From contig CAJWDL010000008.1 of the NCBI GenBank assembly GCA_913030805.1, forward strand, positions 1 to 40,312: DNA of 40,312 nt, read 5' to 3'. The notes below the pieces were generated by a model, which had not been told where the DNA came from, did no database searches, and was given only the letters and a program-made list of their open reading frames with translations. Below are positions 1 to 7,199 of this stretch, piece by piece (the stretch's first letter is position 1; every line of letters begins with the position of its first letter). Both the position numbers and the translations under genes were made by a program. Source of the stretch: an uncultured Candidatus Pelagibacter sp. (GTDB lineage Bacteria > Pseudomonadota > Alphaproteobacteria > Pelagibacterales > Pelagibacteraceae).

Positions 1-76
1 GGATTTGAACCCACGATACCTTTAACAGTATACACGCTTTCCAAGCGTGCGCCTTAAACCACTCGGCCATCTCTCC
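1..76 (-). tRNA. tRNA-Ser (anticodon GGA), truncated by the window edge
   Basis: Read on the minus strand, this begins GGAGAGAUGGCCGAGUGG, the usual 5' end of a bacterial tRNA-Ser. An anticodon arm follows whose loop CUUGGAAAG gives anticodon GGA. A long variable arm comes next, as expected for a class II tRNA, and then the T-arm GGGUUCGAAUCC. The 3' acceptor strand lies outside the window, so the gene is partial here only because of the cut. Confidence 0.93.
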
Positions 77-550
77 GTTTATTTTTTCGTGAGAGTCAGG
101 ACCGATTAAGCGCGTAAGTAAACATTCCCATAATGATAGTATAGGATAAATTGAATTAATTGTGAATCCTTATTTTGTAGTTTGATCGACGGCAAGTGGA
201 GTCAGATTGGAGTCAATGATGGTCGCTCGCTCCCAGCTCCAAGTTCCAAAAAGGAGCGTCAGAAATTTTAATGAACTTTCAATCTTTCAAGTAACCCTCT
301 TCCCCTAGACGTAGAGATGTAACTTATATCCTAATCTTTACAGTTTGATTGAGACAGTTCTTTACGTTGTTTTGAAAAATATTATAAAAATTTATCCCGC
401 CTCTGGTTTCGGAATGTAATCAGAGTTGATCCAGATTTTAAGTGTTAACTTGCGTCTCTAGTTTCGCCAATCCCATAGACTATCTTTAAAAGGTATGTCT
501 CTACCTCTTAAAAAAGTTTTTTCATACGACTATGCTACTACAAATTTTCC
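77..550. other. 474-bp stretch with no recognised gene
   Basis: No open frame of useful length occurs between tRNA-Ser and hspQ. The stretch looks less AT-rich than the neighbouring coding DNA. It contains imperfect internal repeats: TGGAGTCA twice near 197-217, and related CTCT(G/A)GTTTCG segments near 401 and 458. It could be the decayed remains of something inserted next to the tRNA, or an undescribed non-coding RNA. I cannot choose between these from sequence alone. One copy of the 13-nt CTRCTACAAATTT motif lies at its right end. Confidence 0.4.
535..547. repeat. 13-nt CTRCTACAAATTT motif, copy 1
   Basis: CTACTACAAATTT, just beyond the stop codon of hspQ. Two more copies lie at 913-925 and 1328-1340, so the motif marks every boundary of the hspQ/eutQ-like pair. 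On the minus strand, the strand of the genes, it reads AAATTTGTAGTAG. No function is known to me. Confidence 0.5.
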
Positions 551-868
551 CTAATTAGCTTTAGATTTTAAATGATATTGTGAACCATCAAATTTAGTGA
601 AAAGAGAATTGATAAGCGGATGCTGTATTGATTTAGGATGTTCTTCTAAATCAAGATTTTGTTCAGCAACGTATGTTGTGTGTTCAGCTGTATGCACTAA
701 AACGTGATACCAGGGTTTATTTTTTGGAGGACGTGATTGAGCTACTTGTTCATACCACTCATCCGAGCTTTGAAAGAAGGGATCAATATCAAATATTACT
801 CCTGTATAATCAAATAACTTATGATGTACAATCTGGCCTATCCGAAATTTAGCTTTATAATCAGTCAT
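551..868 (-). CDS. hspQ: HspQ / hemimethylated-DNA-binding YccV-like protein
   Basis: The 105-residue product fits the HspQ (YccV-like) family along its whole length. It opens with AKFRIGQIVHHKLFDYTGVIFDIDP, where the charged FxIGQ start and GVIFDIDP are family hallmarks, then has PWYHVLVH, YVAEQNL and the C-terminal FTKFDGSQY block typical of alphaproteobacterial members. In enterobacteria HspQ is a small heat-inducible protein that modulates Lon-dependent proteolysis and was first noted for binding hemimethylated oriC DNA. Which role applies here is unknown. The ATG at 868 is the only reasonable start. It lies downstream of and on the same strand as the EutQ-like cupin, about 70 bp away, with a 13-nt repeat between and another after its stop. 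Confidence 0.88.
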   Translation of the reverse strand: MTDYKAKFRIGQIVHHKLFDYTGVIFDIDPFFQSSDEWYEQVAQSRPPKNKPWYHVLVHTAEHTTYVAEQNLDLEEHPKSIQHPLINSLFTKFDGSQYHLKSKAN

Positions 869-912
869 TCAAGTTTCTTTATATGATATCAAAAAATTTT
901 CATAAATAAACT

Positions 913-925
913 CTGCTACAAATTT
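913..925. repeat. 13-nt CTRCTACAAATTT motif, copy 2
   Basis: CTGCTACAAATTT, one mismatch from copies 1 and 3, in the gap between the EutQ-like gene and hspQ. It runs into a T-rich tract. It is too AT-rich to form a GC hairpin, so it is not an obvious terminator. Confidence 0.5.
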
Positions 926-937
926 TTTTCATAATTT

Positions 938-1288
938 TTAAGCTTCACCCTCACCGCGTTGACCACAAAAAAAGCCCAAACCAAAATCAGGCGTAGAAAA
1001 AGTAATTGAAGTATCTTTTGGAAAATAAAAAAGATCTCCAGGCTTGGCAGTAACTTTTTGTCCCGTTTCATCTTCAATAATAAAGCTACCGTCCACAATA
1101 AATTTCATCTCATGGTAAGTATAAGTATACTTAAGTGACTGCCCAGCTTTTAGTCGGAACAAACCACTTGTAATTGGTTTTTCTGAATCGTCCGAAATAG
1201 CAAAATCTTTGAGAAAAGCTGGTACATTATCAATATTCATTGATGGTAGTTCTTGTGTCTTAATTTGTTTGTAATGTTTAAAAGCCAT
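938..1288 (-). CDS. EutQ-like cupin protein
   Basis: The 116-residue product is a single-domain cupin resembling the cupin part of ethanolamine-utilisation protein EutQ. Visible family features are PITSGLFRLKAGQSLKYTYTYHE, MKFIVDGSFIIEDETGQ, KPGDLFYFPKDTSITFSTPD and a final aromatic strand (LGFFCGQ). EutQ proteins lack the full His metal triad of classical cupins; here a Y-T-Y-H-E run is the only polar cluster in that position. No other ethanolamine genes are in the window, so an ethanolamine role should not be assumed. Proteins of this type also occur alone in marine alphaproteobacteria. The ATG at 1288 begins MAFKHYKQIKTQ. It is followed downstream by hspQ. Confidence 0.75.
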   Translation of the reverse strand: MAFKHYKQIKTQELPSMNIDNVPAFLKDFAISDDSEKPITSGLFRLKAGQSLKYTYTYHEMKFIVDGSFIIEDETGQKVTAKPGDLFYFPKDTSITFSTPDFGLGFFCGQRGEGEA

Positions 1289-1327
1289 TTTTAGTCCTTT
1301 CTATAAAACTTTTATTATAGATTAATT

Positions 1328-1340
1328 CTACTACAAATTT
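1328..1340. repeat. 13-nt CTRCTACAAATTT motif, copy 3
   Basis: CTACTACAAATTT, identical to copy 1, located 40 bp upstream of the EutQ-like start codon. The rest of the 187-bp gap up to the peroxiredoxin gene holds no recognisable feature. Confidence 0.5.
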
Positions 1341-1475
1341 CTTGGTCGCACTATGGACTCGGTGAGCAACTACTTTTTAACTTTTGTTTGTATTAAAATG
1401 CTGATAGATTGTCGCTAGAAGAAGTATGGTCCAAGGCACAGGGCAACGGAATCCCCTTATAAAATATAAACAAAA

Positions 1476-1940
1476 ATGAAGTTAAAAACTAATACAAAGG
1501 CCCCTAATTTTAAATTACCGTGTACTGACAAATCTATTTTTCAATTAAGCAAAATTAAGCAAAAAAATATAATTTTATACTTTTATCCAAAAGACGATAC
1601 TCCGGGCTGTACAATTGAGTCAAAAAACTTCAGCAAATTGAATAATTTAATTTCTAAGAATAATTCAATTGTATTTGGAATTTCAAAAGATAGCATTAAA
1701 AGTCATCTAAAATTTAAAAAAAAATATAAGTTAAAATTTAATTTATTGGCTGATGAAAAATTGTTAGTAATTAAAAAATATGGCGTTTGGGGACAAAAAT
1801 CGTTCTTGGGAAAAAAGTACATGGGAATTGTTAGAACTACCTTTTTGATAAATTTAAAAGGAAAAATTCATAAAATATGGTCAAATGTTAGAGTAAAAGA
1901 CCATGCAAAAGAAGTATTGGAAGAACTTAAAAATATTTAA
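1476..1940 (+). CDS. bcp: Peroxiredoxin of the Bcp/PrxQ family
   Basis: This 154-residue thiol peroxidase would reduce hydroperoxides in the cytoplasm with electrons from a thiol reductant. It shows the Bcp signature YFYPKDDTPGCTIES with the peroxidatic Cys at residue 45, then GISKDSIKSHLKFKKKYKLKFNLLADE, GVWGQKSFLGKKYMGIVRTTFLI and the C-terminal helix, all in family order and at the usual length. The resolving Cys that many PrxQ proteins carry five residues after Cys45 is Lys50 here. The only other Cys is residue 16, so it probably works as a 1-Cys enzyme or uses an external partner. The start is the ATG at 1476. It stands alone, with no co-directional neighbour close by. Confidence 0.92.
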   Translation: MKLKTNTKAPNFKLPCTDKSIFQLSKIKQKNIILYFYPKDDTPGCTIESKNFSKLNNLISKNNSIVFGISKDSIKSHLKFKKKYKLKFNLLADEKLLVIKKYGVWGQKSFLGKKYMGIVRTTFLINLKGKIHKIWSNVRVKDHAKEVLEELKNI

Positions 1941-2183
1941 AACAACAAACCCAGAACCAAGTTTCCTAAAAACTTTTTCATTAGCAGCCAATTCATATTT
2001 GATATCATTAGAAAAATTAAAACGTTTAACAGTAACACAAAATATTTCTATATTATTATTCATTAAATCTAAATTTATTAATAGTTTATTGACCATGTAT
2101 AATATATATCTATTTTCATTGAATTAATTTCTATGAAATAGATAAATATATTCATATATATAAATTTTTTGGAAAACTAAAAT

Positions 2184-2885
2184 ATGAAAGTTGTGATTTT
2201 AGCCGGTGGATATGGAACAAGACTGGCAGAATATACCAGCACTATTCCAAAACCCATGGTAGAAATTGGAGGCGAACCAATTTTAACTCATATCATGAAA
2301 ATTTATAAATCATTCAGTATAAATGATTTTATTATTGCTGCTGGTTATAAAAAAGAGATAATTATTGATTATTACAAAAATTCAAAAGAATTTAAAAATT
2401 TGAAAATAATTGGTACTGGGAAAGACACTATGACCGGTGGTAGATTGCTAAGATTAAAACCCATGTTTACAAAAAATGAAAATTTTTTTATGACCTATGG
2501 TGACGGTTTGTGCGATGTGGATTTAAATCATTTAAAAAATTTTCATTTTAATCATAAAAAATTAGCTACTGTTACCGCGGTCCATCCTCCAATTAAATTT
2601 GGAGAGTTAGAAATTGAAAATGAAAAAGTAAAAAAATTCGAAGAAAAACCACAAACAAAAGCTGGCTGGATAAATGGGGGTTTTTTTATACTGAATTATA
2701 AGGTTTTTGATTATATTAAAGGCGATCGCACTTTATTCGAAAGGCAACCAATGGAACAACTTGCAAAAGAAGAAAACCTTATGGCGTTCAAACATGAAGG
2801 CTTTTGGAAATGTATGGACAGTTTAAGAGATAAGATCGACCTAGATAAATTGTGTAATAAAAATAAAGCGTTTTGGAAAAAATAA
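2184..2885 (+). CDS. rfbF: Glucose-1-phosphate cytidylyltransferase (RfbF-like), short form
   Basis: This nucleotidyltransferase would make CDP-glucose from CTP and glucose-1-phosphate, the first step of CDP-3,6-dideoxyhexose and related pathways. The N-terminus has the LAGGYGTRL nucleotide loop (residues 6-14) and IPKPMVEIGGEPIL. Later come GKDTMTGGRL, FFMTYGDGLCDVD, VTAVHPPIKFGELE, EKPQ, WINGGFF and the closing FWKCMDSLRDK, all typical of RfbF rather than RmlA. At 233 residues it is about 25 shorter than the usual 257, mainly because the loop before GTGKDTMTGG is reduced. The rfbG partner (CDP-glucose 4,6-dehydratase) is absent from the window. It converges with the neighbouring minus-strand SDR gene, 5 bp between stops. 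Confidence 0.87.
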   Translation: MKVVILAGGYGTRLAEYTSTIPKPMVEIGGEPILTHIMKIYKSFSINDFIIAAGYKKEIIIDYYKNSKEFKNLKIIGTGKDTMTGGRLLRLKPMFTKNENFFMTYGDGLCDVDLNHLKNFHFNHKKLATVTAVHPPIKFGELEIENEKVKKFEEKPQTKAGWINGGFFILNYKVFDYIKGDRTLFERQPMEQLAKEENLMAFKHEGFWKCMDSLRDKIDLDKLCNKNKAFWKK

Positions 2886-2890
2886 AAAAT

Positions 2891-3841
2891 TTATATTTTT
2901 TTTAAGAGATCAAATATTCCAACTTCTATTTTTTGATTATTTTTAAATCCAAGTTTTCTTAAGTTACTTGTATCAATTTTGAATTTTTTATTAACAATGG
3001 GGTGATTTTTAGATTTTAGATATTTAGTTCCATTAGAAAAATAAATTGGAATGTTAGTTTTTTTAAAATATTTGTTGTTTACAACAAGTTTTGCTAGTTC
3101 AATGATAGAATAGGTTCTTCCCGAAGCTAAGTTAATTATTTTTTTATGATTTCTTTTACTCCTAATTAATATAGCCACAAGCTTAACTACATCATCCAAA
3201 CTAATAAAATCTCTTAATGGTGTACCATCGGATTTTAAAACAATTTTTTTTTCTTTTTTAGCCATTTTACATAACTCATTTAATACTAACCACCAACAAT
3301 TACAGGTTTTAAGCTCTGGATATCCATAACTATTTGAAAGTCTTATACTTGTAGACAATAAACCCTGTGCAAAATATAGATGATTCAAAATTTTTTCACA
3401 CATATTATGTGTTAAAGCATAAATATTTTGGAGTTTTATTGGATAATTTTCTCTAACTAAATCTCCAGAATTAATTTTTCCATAAACCTGCATTGTTGAA
3501 AAATAAATAATTTTTTTAAATCTCTTTATTTTTTTCAAATTTTTACACAAACTAAGCAGAGGTTTTACATTTACGTCGATAGAATGGTTTATATTCTTTT
3601 CAGAATCATGATGATTTAAAGATATTGTATAAATAATAATCTCAGGTTTTGCTTTGATTATTTTTGATATAGTACTTTTATTTCTAATGTTGCCAATAAT
3701 TAATTTGTTAATTCCATTAAGAAATATTTTATTTTTTATGTTTTTTTTTTTGGTGACTGCTATTAAATGGTTTTTTTTTTTTAAATAACTTACAATTTTA
3801 CTGCCAATGTAGCCACTGGCTCCCACAATACATATTCTCAT
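2891..3841 (-). CDS. NAD(P)-dependent sugar epimerase/dehydratase (extended SDR) with altered active site
   Basis: The 316-residue protein has a Rossmann start with GASGYIGS (residues 7-14), the central YFSTMQVYG strand with the catalytic Ser/Thr position, and a C-terminal LASGRTYSIIELAKLV substrate-domain block. In the active-site motif YALTHNMCEK, Tyr141 is present but the usual Lys four residues on is His145; the codon is clearly CAT. That Lys normally positions NAD and lowers the Tyr pKa, so the enzyme may be inactive, changed in chemistry, or a binding protein. Its ATG overlaps the stop of the RmlC-like gene (TAATG). It is therefore last in a three-gene minus-strand operon for nucleotide-sugar modification. 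Confidence 0.82.
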   Translation of the reverse strand: MRICIVGASGYIGSKIVSYLKKKNHLIAVTKKKNIKNKIFLNGINKLIIGNIRNKSTISKIIKAKPEIIIYTISLNHHDSEKNINHSIDVNVKPLLSLCKNLKKIKRFKKIIYFSTMQVYGKINSGDLVRENYPIKLQNIYALTHNMCEKILNHLYFAQGLLSTSIRLSNSYGYPELKTCNCWWLVLNELCKMAKKEKKIVLKSDGTPLRDFISLDDVVKLVAILIRSKRNHKKIINLASGRTYSIIELAKLVVNNKYFKKTNIPIYFSNGTKYLKSKNHPIVNKKFKIDTSNLRKLGFKNNQKIEVGIFDLLKKI

Positions 3842-4290
3842 TATTTAAATTTAATATTCCAATCGTATGGAACTTTATCACCAAAAGGGTCATAGCTTAT
3901 CATTTCTTCAGGGTCGTGGGGTAATGTAGAGCAATTTGCTAAAATACATTTTTCGGAACTAATACACTTGTATCCCATTATAATTCCTGTAGGAATAGTA
4001 ACTAAACAATAGTTTTCATCACCAATAAATAACTCTTGTAATTTATTATAAGTTGGAGATTCTTTTCTATTATCACATAAAACTAACTTTATCATTCCAT
4101 GTATAACAGCATAATTTTGAATTTGTTTTTTATGTTCGTGCCAGCCTTTTATAACTCCAGGATAAGCTGTAGAAAAATATATTTCACCAAATTGAATGAA
4201 GTGTTTTGCATCTGATCTTAGCATATGCAAAATTGATCCTCGCTCATCTGGAATTTTTCTTAAAGTTGTAATTATAACATCTTTAATCAT
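3841..4290 (-). CDS. dTDP-4-dehydrorhamnose 3,5-epimerase-like cupin (RmlC family)
   Basis: The 149-residue protein is a compact cupin related to RmlC sugar 3,5-epimerases. PDERGSILHMLR, YFSTAYPGVIKGWHEHKKQ, VIHGMIKLVLCD and TIPTGIIMGYK follow the order of RmlC motifs. The usual RGLHYQ is replaced by KGWHEHKKQ, as in divergent family members acting on other nucleotide sugars. A TTG eighteen bases further upstream (4308) would add six residues. The ATG at 4290 is preferred because it forms an ATGA overlap with the stop of the preceding SDR gene. Its stop overlaps the next start, so three genes are translationally linked. The substrate is unknown; a keto-deoxysugar linked to CDP or dTDP is likely from context. 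Confidence 0.78.
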   Translation of the reverse strand: MIKDVIITTLRKIPDERGSILHMLRSDAKHFIQFGEIYFSTAYPGVIKGWHEHKKQIQNYAVIHGMIKLVLCDNRKESPTYNKLQELFIGDENYCLVTIPTGIIMGYKCISSEKCILANCSTLPHDPEEMISYDPFGDKVPYDWNIKFK

Positions 4291-5351
4291 TTTATTAATT
4301 TTTTCCAAAATAATTGCTTATTTAAATATTTTTTTTCAATTAAATCATTCAAGGTATTTAATCTAATCAGCTCTTTTGATTTCCTAAAATTAAATAAATC
4401 TAGATTATTTTCTTTTAATTTCATTTGCAAAAGTAAAGTTGCTTTTTTAAAGCTTGCTGTAGGCTGATATTTTGGAGCTAATTTTTTAAAAAGCTCAAAA
4501 TTAACTGTATAAGATCTTTTATCTATAAAATTCTTTTTAACTACTGAAATACTTGTATTTTTAATAATCTTGCTTATGGCTTTAGCTAAATTAATAATTT
4601 TAAATGTCCACAAATCACTTCCAATATTAATTGGAAGAAAATTCAGATTTTGTTTTTCTTTTATAGACCACAACATAGCTTTTGACATATCATCCACATG
4701 AATTAAAGGTCTCCACGCTGATCCATCACTTAATATTTTAATAAATTTATTGGCTGAAGCTGAGGCAACAAAATCATTAAATACCAAATCTAATCTTAAT
4801 TTTGGACTATATCCAGCGGCAGTTGCAAATCTTAGGGATATAACTTGAAAATTTTTGTCTGAAATTTTTTCTAAACCCTCTTCAGACTTTACTTTGGAAA
4901 CTGCATAATTAGTTAGAGGGTGTATTGGATCATTTTCTTTTCTCGATGCGTTTCCAGATGATCCATAAATACTACAACTTGAAGCAAAAATAAATTTTTT
5001 TACACCAATAGCCTTAGCTTGCTTTGCTAATCTTATACATGAGTTTGTATTAATTTCACTTGTGGCCTTTTTAAATCTATTACCCATTGGATCATTTGAT
5101 ACTGCCGCTAAAAAAACGATAACTTTGGGTTTAATATTTAAATTTTTTAAGTTAAAATTTCTACAATCATAATTGTACATGATTTCGGGTAGATAAGGAT
5201 TATATTTATTTATCTCCAAGTTTTTGCTGTACCAGTTAGTATCAACTCCAAGTATTTGGTATTCGTTCAAATTTAATTTTTGTTTTAAATTCTTAATTAA
5301 TACGGATCCAATATATCCGGCAGAGCCAATTACTAGTATTTTTTTTTTCAT
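4287..5351 (-). CDS. NAD-dependent epimerase/dehydratase (extended SDR)
   Basis: The 354-residue extended SDR has the NAD-binding loop GSAGYIGS (residues 9-16), IFASSCSIYGSSG, and an intact catalytic pair in YAVSK (Tyr149, Lys153). It also has FATAAGYSPKLRLDLVFNDF and RPLIHVDDMSKAM, features of nucleotide-sugar 4,6-dehydratases and 4-epimerases. In contrast to the downstream SDR (2891-3841), nothing in its active site is altered, so this is probably the operon's active dehydrogenase-fold enzyme. It is first of the minus-strand trio and starts only 36 bp from the divergent GT61 gene (ATG at 5388), so both promoters must share or overlap that short gap. The exact sugar substrate cannot be read from sequence. 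Confidence 0.83.
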   Translation of the reverse strand: MKKKILVIGSAGYIGSVLIKNLKQKLNLNEYQILGVDTNWYSKNLEINKYNPYLPEIMYNYDCRNFNLKNLNIKPKVIVFLAAVSNDPMGNRFKKATSEINTNSCIRLAKQAKAIGVKKFIFASSCSIYGSSGNASRKENDPIHPLTNYAVSKVKSEEGLEKISDKNFQVISLRFATAAGYSPKLRLDLVFNDFVASASANKFIKILSDGSAWRPLIHVDDMSKAMLWSIKEKQNLNFLPINIGSDLWTFKIINLAKAISKIIKNTSISVVKKNFIDKRSYTVNFELFKKLAPKYQPTASFKKATLLLQMKLKENNLDLFNFRKSKELIRLNTLNDLIEKKYLNKQLFWKKLIK

Positions 5352-5387
5352 TATTTTATATTTAAATTTACTGTATTGTTGAAAACG

Positions 5388-6494
5388 ATGAAAGTTAAAA
5401 AAATTTTACAATTATATTTTAAAAGAATTTTTCAACTGATATTTAAATCAATCTATGGCAATATCAAGCTTGGAATTGATTTATCAAAAATAAAAAATGT
5501 AACCAAAAAAAAAATTGAAAATATTAAATCAGATATTGAAAATTCAAAAGATTATTACAGCTATAAAATAATCAATGGAAGAGTATATACTGATTATGTT
5601 GAGAATGTAGCAATAATTAGTAACAATATTCTGTTAGGTAAAATTTCATATCAGCAAATTTTAGGTGATTTAAAAGATGGTTCGAATAATGTTGTGTTAA
5701 CAAAAGGAACTCCTAGATTCAAAAAAAAAATTAAAGGTAAAATTTTATCAATTTTACAGGGTGCAAGTGGAAATAATTATGGACATTGGTTGCTTGATAT
5801 GTTGCCAAAAATAAAATTATGCTCCGAACATTACTCCTTGAATGATATTAATTATTTTTATACCCCAAATTTAACAGGCTTTCAGAAAGACACTTTATCT
5901 GTCTTGGGCATTAATGAAAACCGAATTGTTAACAGTGAAAAATTTAGACATATACAAGCGGACGAACTTTTAGTTGTAGATCATCCAAATTATTATGAGG
6001 GATATATTTTAAAACAAAATAAATTTCAACCAGCTTGGGTGATAAAATGGTTAAGAGATACATATTTAACACATGAAAAAAAATTTAATGTAAATAAAAA
6101 AATATTTATAGATCGTACCGACTCAACTTCCAAACACTGTCAAATCCAAAATGAAAGTGAAGTTTCTAATTTTTTAAAAAACGAAGGTTTTTCCAAATAT
6201 CAATTAACAAAATTATCTTTTTTTGAAAAGGTATATCTGTTTAGGAATGCAGAGGTTATTGTTGGGGCGCATGGGGCTGCTTTTGCAAATTTGACATTTT
6301 GTAAACCAAAAACAAAAGTTATAGAAATAAGACCTTGTATACACCCAAATACTGTATATGAAAGAATATCTTATATAAATGATTTAAACTATCAATTGAT
6401 ACAAACAAAAGAGACAGACGAGAACCAAAAAAAATTGGGAGACATCTATTTGCCTATAAAGGAACTTGAACAATGTATAATTAATTTTGGTTAA
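5388..6494 (+). CDS. Glycosyltransferase family 61 protein
   Basis: The 368-residue protein matches the GT61 (DUF563) family. It has the core signature NNYGHWLLDMLPKIK near residues 129-143, then KIFIDRTDS, and the late motif EVIVGAHGAAFANLTFCKP followed by VIEIRP, which end most GT61 proteins. GT61 enzymes transfer sugars such as xylose or GlcNAc to glycans; in bacteria they occur in capsule and lipopolysaccharide clusters. The frame is open from a TTG at 5376, but the ATG at 5388 is a better start. It is divergent from the SDR operon. No signal peptide or clear membrane span is present, although the N-terminus is basic and amphipathic and may touch the inner membrane. Confidence 0.88.
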   Translation: MKVKKILQLYFKRIFQLIFKSIYGNIKLGIDLSKIKNVTKKKIENIKSDIENSKDYYSYKIINGRVYTDYVENVAIISNNILLGKISYQQILGDLKDGSNNVVLTKGTPRFKKKIKGKILSILQGASGNNYGHWLLDMLPKIKLCSEHYSLNDINYFYTPNLTGFQKDTLSVLGINENRIVNSEKFRHIQADELLVVDHPNYYEGYILKQNKFQPAWVIKWLRDTYLTHEKKFNVNKKIFIDRTDSTSKHCQIQNESEVSNFLKNEGFSKYQLTKLSFFEKVYLFRNAEVIVGAHGAAFANLTFCKPKTKVIEIRPCIHPNTVYERISYINDLNYQLIQTKETDENQKKLGDIYLPIKELEQCIINFG

Positions 6495-6677
6495 CCTAAA
6501 GTTCGTTGATTACTTAATATATTTCTTAGATTATTTAATAAAAATAAGTAAAATAATTCGTTAGAAGATTTAAAAGTTTATAAAAAGATAATAAGATATC
6601 ATGGTTGTTTGTGTGAATATGGTTTAAAATGACCTTTTTTTTCTCTTCTCCGTTTTAAAAAAAATAATTAGTTTCAA

Positions 6678-6739
6678 TATAAAAAATCTTAAGTTATATA
6701 TTGAGCAAGATTCGTTTAATAAACTAAAAGGAGTGATTT
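6678..6739 (+). promoter_or_regulatory. Promoter and leader of microprotein gene 1
   Basis: TATATT at 6697-6702 is a plausible -10 box, starting 43 nt before the ATG at 6740. CTTAAGTT precedes it at 6688-6695. AGGAG at 6729-6733 is a strong ribosome-binding site 6 nt from the ATG. The whole 71-bp stretch 6678-6748 matches 7200-7270 at 67 positions without a gap. No convincing -35 hexamer was found. Confidence 0.65.
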
Positions 6740-6796
6740 ATGGAATGGCTTATACTTGTAGGCATAGTAGGAATAGCATATTATTTAAACCAGTAA
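6740..6796 (+). CDS. Membrane microprotein 1 (18 residues)
   Basis: A complete 18-codon gene encoding MEWLILVGIVGIAYYLNQ and ending in TAA. Residues 3-16 form one hydrophobic helix, long enough to insert in a membrane. Aromatic residues sit at both ends (Trp3; Tyr14-Tyr15) as expected at lipid interfaces, and the tail is polar. Three things support translation: an AGGAG site at ideal spacing, stronger than those of most neighbouring genes; a leader nearly identical to that of copy 3; and two further genes with the same M(E)W start, hydrophobic core, aromatic-Tyr pair and terminal Gln. I do not recognise the family. It could be a small subunit of a membrane complex, a regulator, or an Ibs-like toxin. 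No strong hairpin follows this copy. Confidence 0.72.
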   Translation: MEWLILVGIVGIAYYLNQ

Positions 6797-6932
6797 GAAT
6801 TTTCAAAATAAATTAATTTTGATTATGGAGCGATTTTGGGTGCGTGCGTATTGAGAATATGTATAGGAAATGATTATTTTGCGAACTCAAATGCCACTTA
6901 ATTATGCGCAAGTAATTAATTGACTTTAATGT

Positions 6933-6994
6933 TAAAATTCTTAAGTTGAGATATAATTTAACTAAGCTATATCAATAATTGAAAGGAGAAGTTT
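6933..6994 (+). promoter_or_regulatory. Promoter and leader of microprotein gene 2
   Basis: A consensus TATAAT lies at 6952-6957, again starting 43 nt before the ATG. CTTAAGTT at 6940-6947 is shared with copy 1, but three extra bases (GAG) separate it from the hexamer. AGGAG at 6984-6988 is 6 nt from the ATG. Apart from these elements the leader has diverged from copies 1 and 3. TTGACT at 6920-6925 is 26 nt from the hexamer, too far to be its -35. Confidence 0.6.
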
Positions 6995-7051
6995 ATGTGG
7001 ATACCTATATTAGCAGGAGCAGCTTTGGTTTGGTATTTTTCAACTCAGTAG
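6995..7051 (+). CDS. Membrane microprotein 2 (18 residues)
   Basis: An 18-codon gene encoding MWIPILAGAALVWYFSTQ, stop TAG. It is the most diverged of the three copies: it lacks the Glu after Met and has a Pro at residue 4. It keeps the N-terminal Trp, an Ala/Gly/Leu/Val core, the aromatic pair Trp13-Tyr14 and the terminal Gln. Start context (AGGAG, 6-nt spacer) and distance to the TATAAT box equal those of the other copies, so a chance ORF is unlikely. An 11-bp perfect inverted repeat begins 46 nt after the stop. Function is unknown; the predicted location is the inner membrane as a single-pass helix. Confidence 0.7.
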   Translation: MWIPILAGAALVWYFSTQ

Positions 7052-7096
7052 TCATTAGATTTCCTGATATAAATCGTATTTAAGATATCATAGGAA

Positions 7097-7130
7097 TTCT
7101 CAGTGCAGGCTCTTGAGTGTGCACTGAGAA
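7097..7130 (+). terminator. Hairpin downstream of microprotein gene 2
   Basis: TTCTCAGTGCA (7097-7107) and TGCACTGAGAA (7120-7130) form a perfect 11-bp stem with a 12-nt loop. T-rich sequence (TATTTTT) follows only after a short GGTG. It may be a terminator, an mRNA-stabilising 3' hairpin or a binding site. It is 46 nt beyond the stop, almost the same distance as the hairpin after copy 3. Confidence 0.6.
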
Positions 7131-7199
7131 GGTGTATTTTTGGCTAGAGAATCACATTTTACTCACTTCTCTCTGTTATAAAAAATTAATTGGTTTTAT

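Noticed and set aside
6601-6627. Eight-codon ORF (MVVCVNMV) upstream of microgene 1
   Set aside because: Lacks a ribosome-binding site and any of the shared features.
6824-6853. Nine-codon ORF (MERFWVRAY) between microgenes 1 and 2
   Set aside because: No AGGAG site, no hydrophobic core, and the promoter geometry of the three microgenes is missing.
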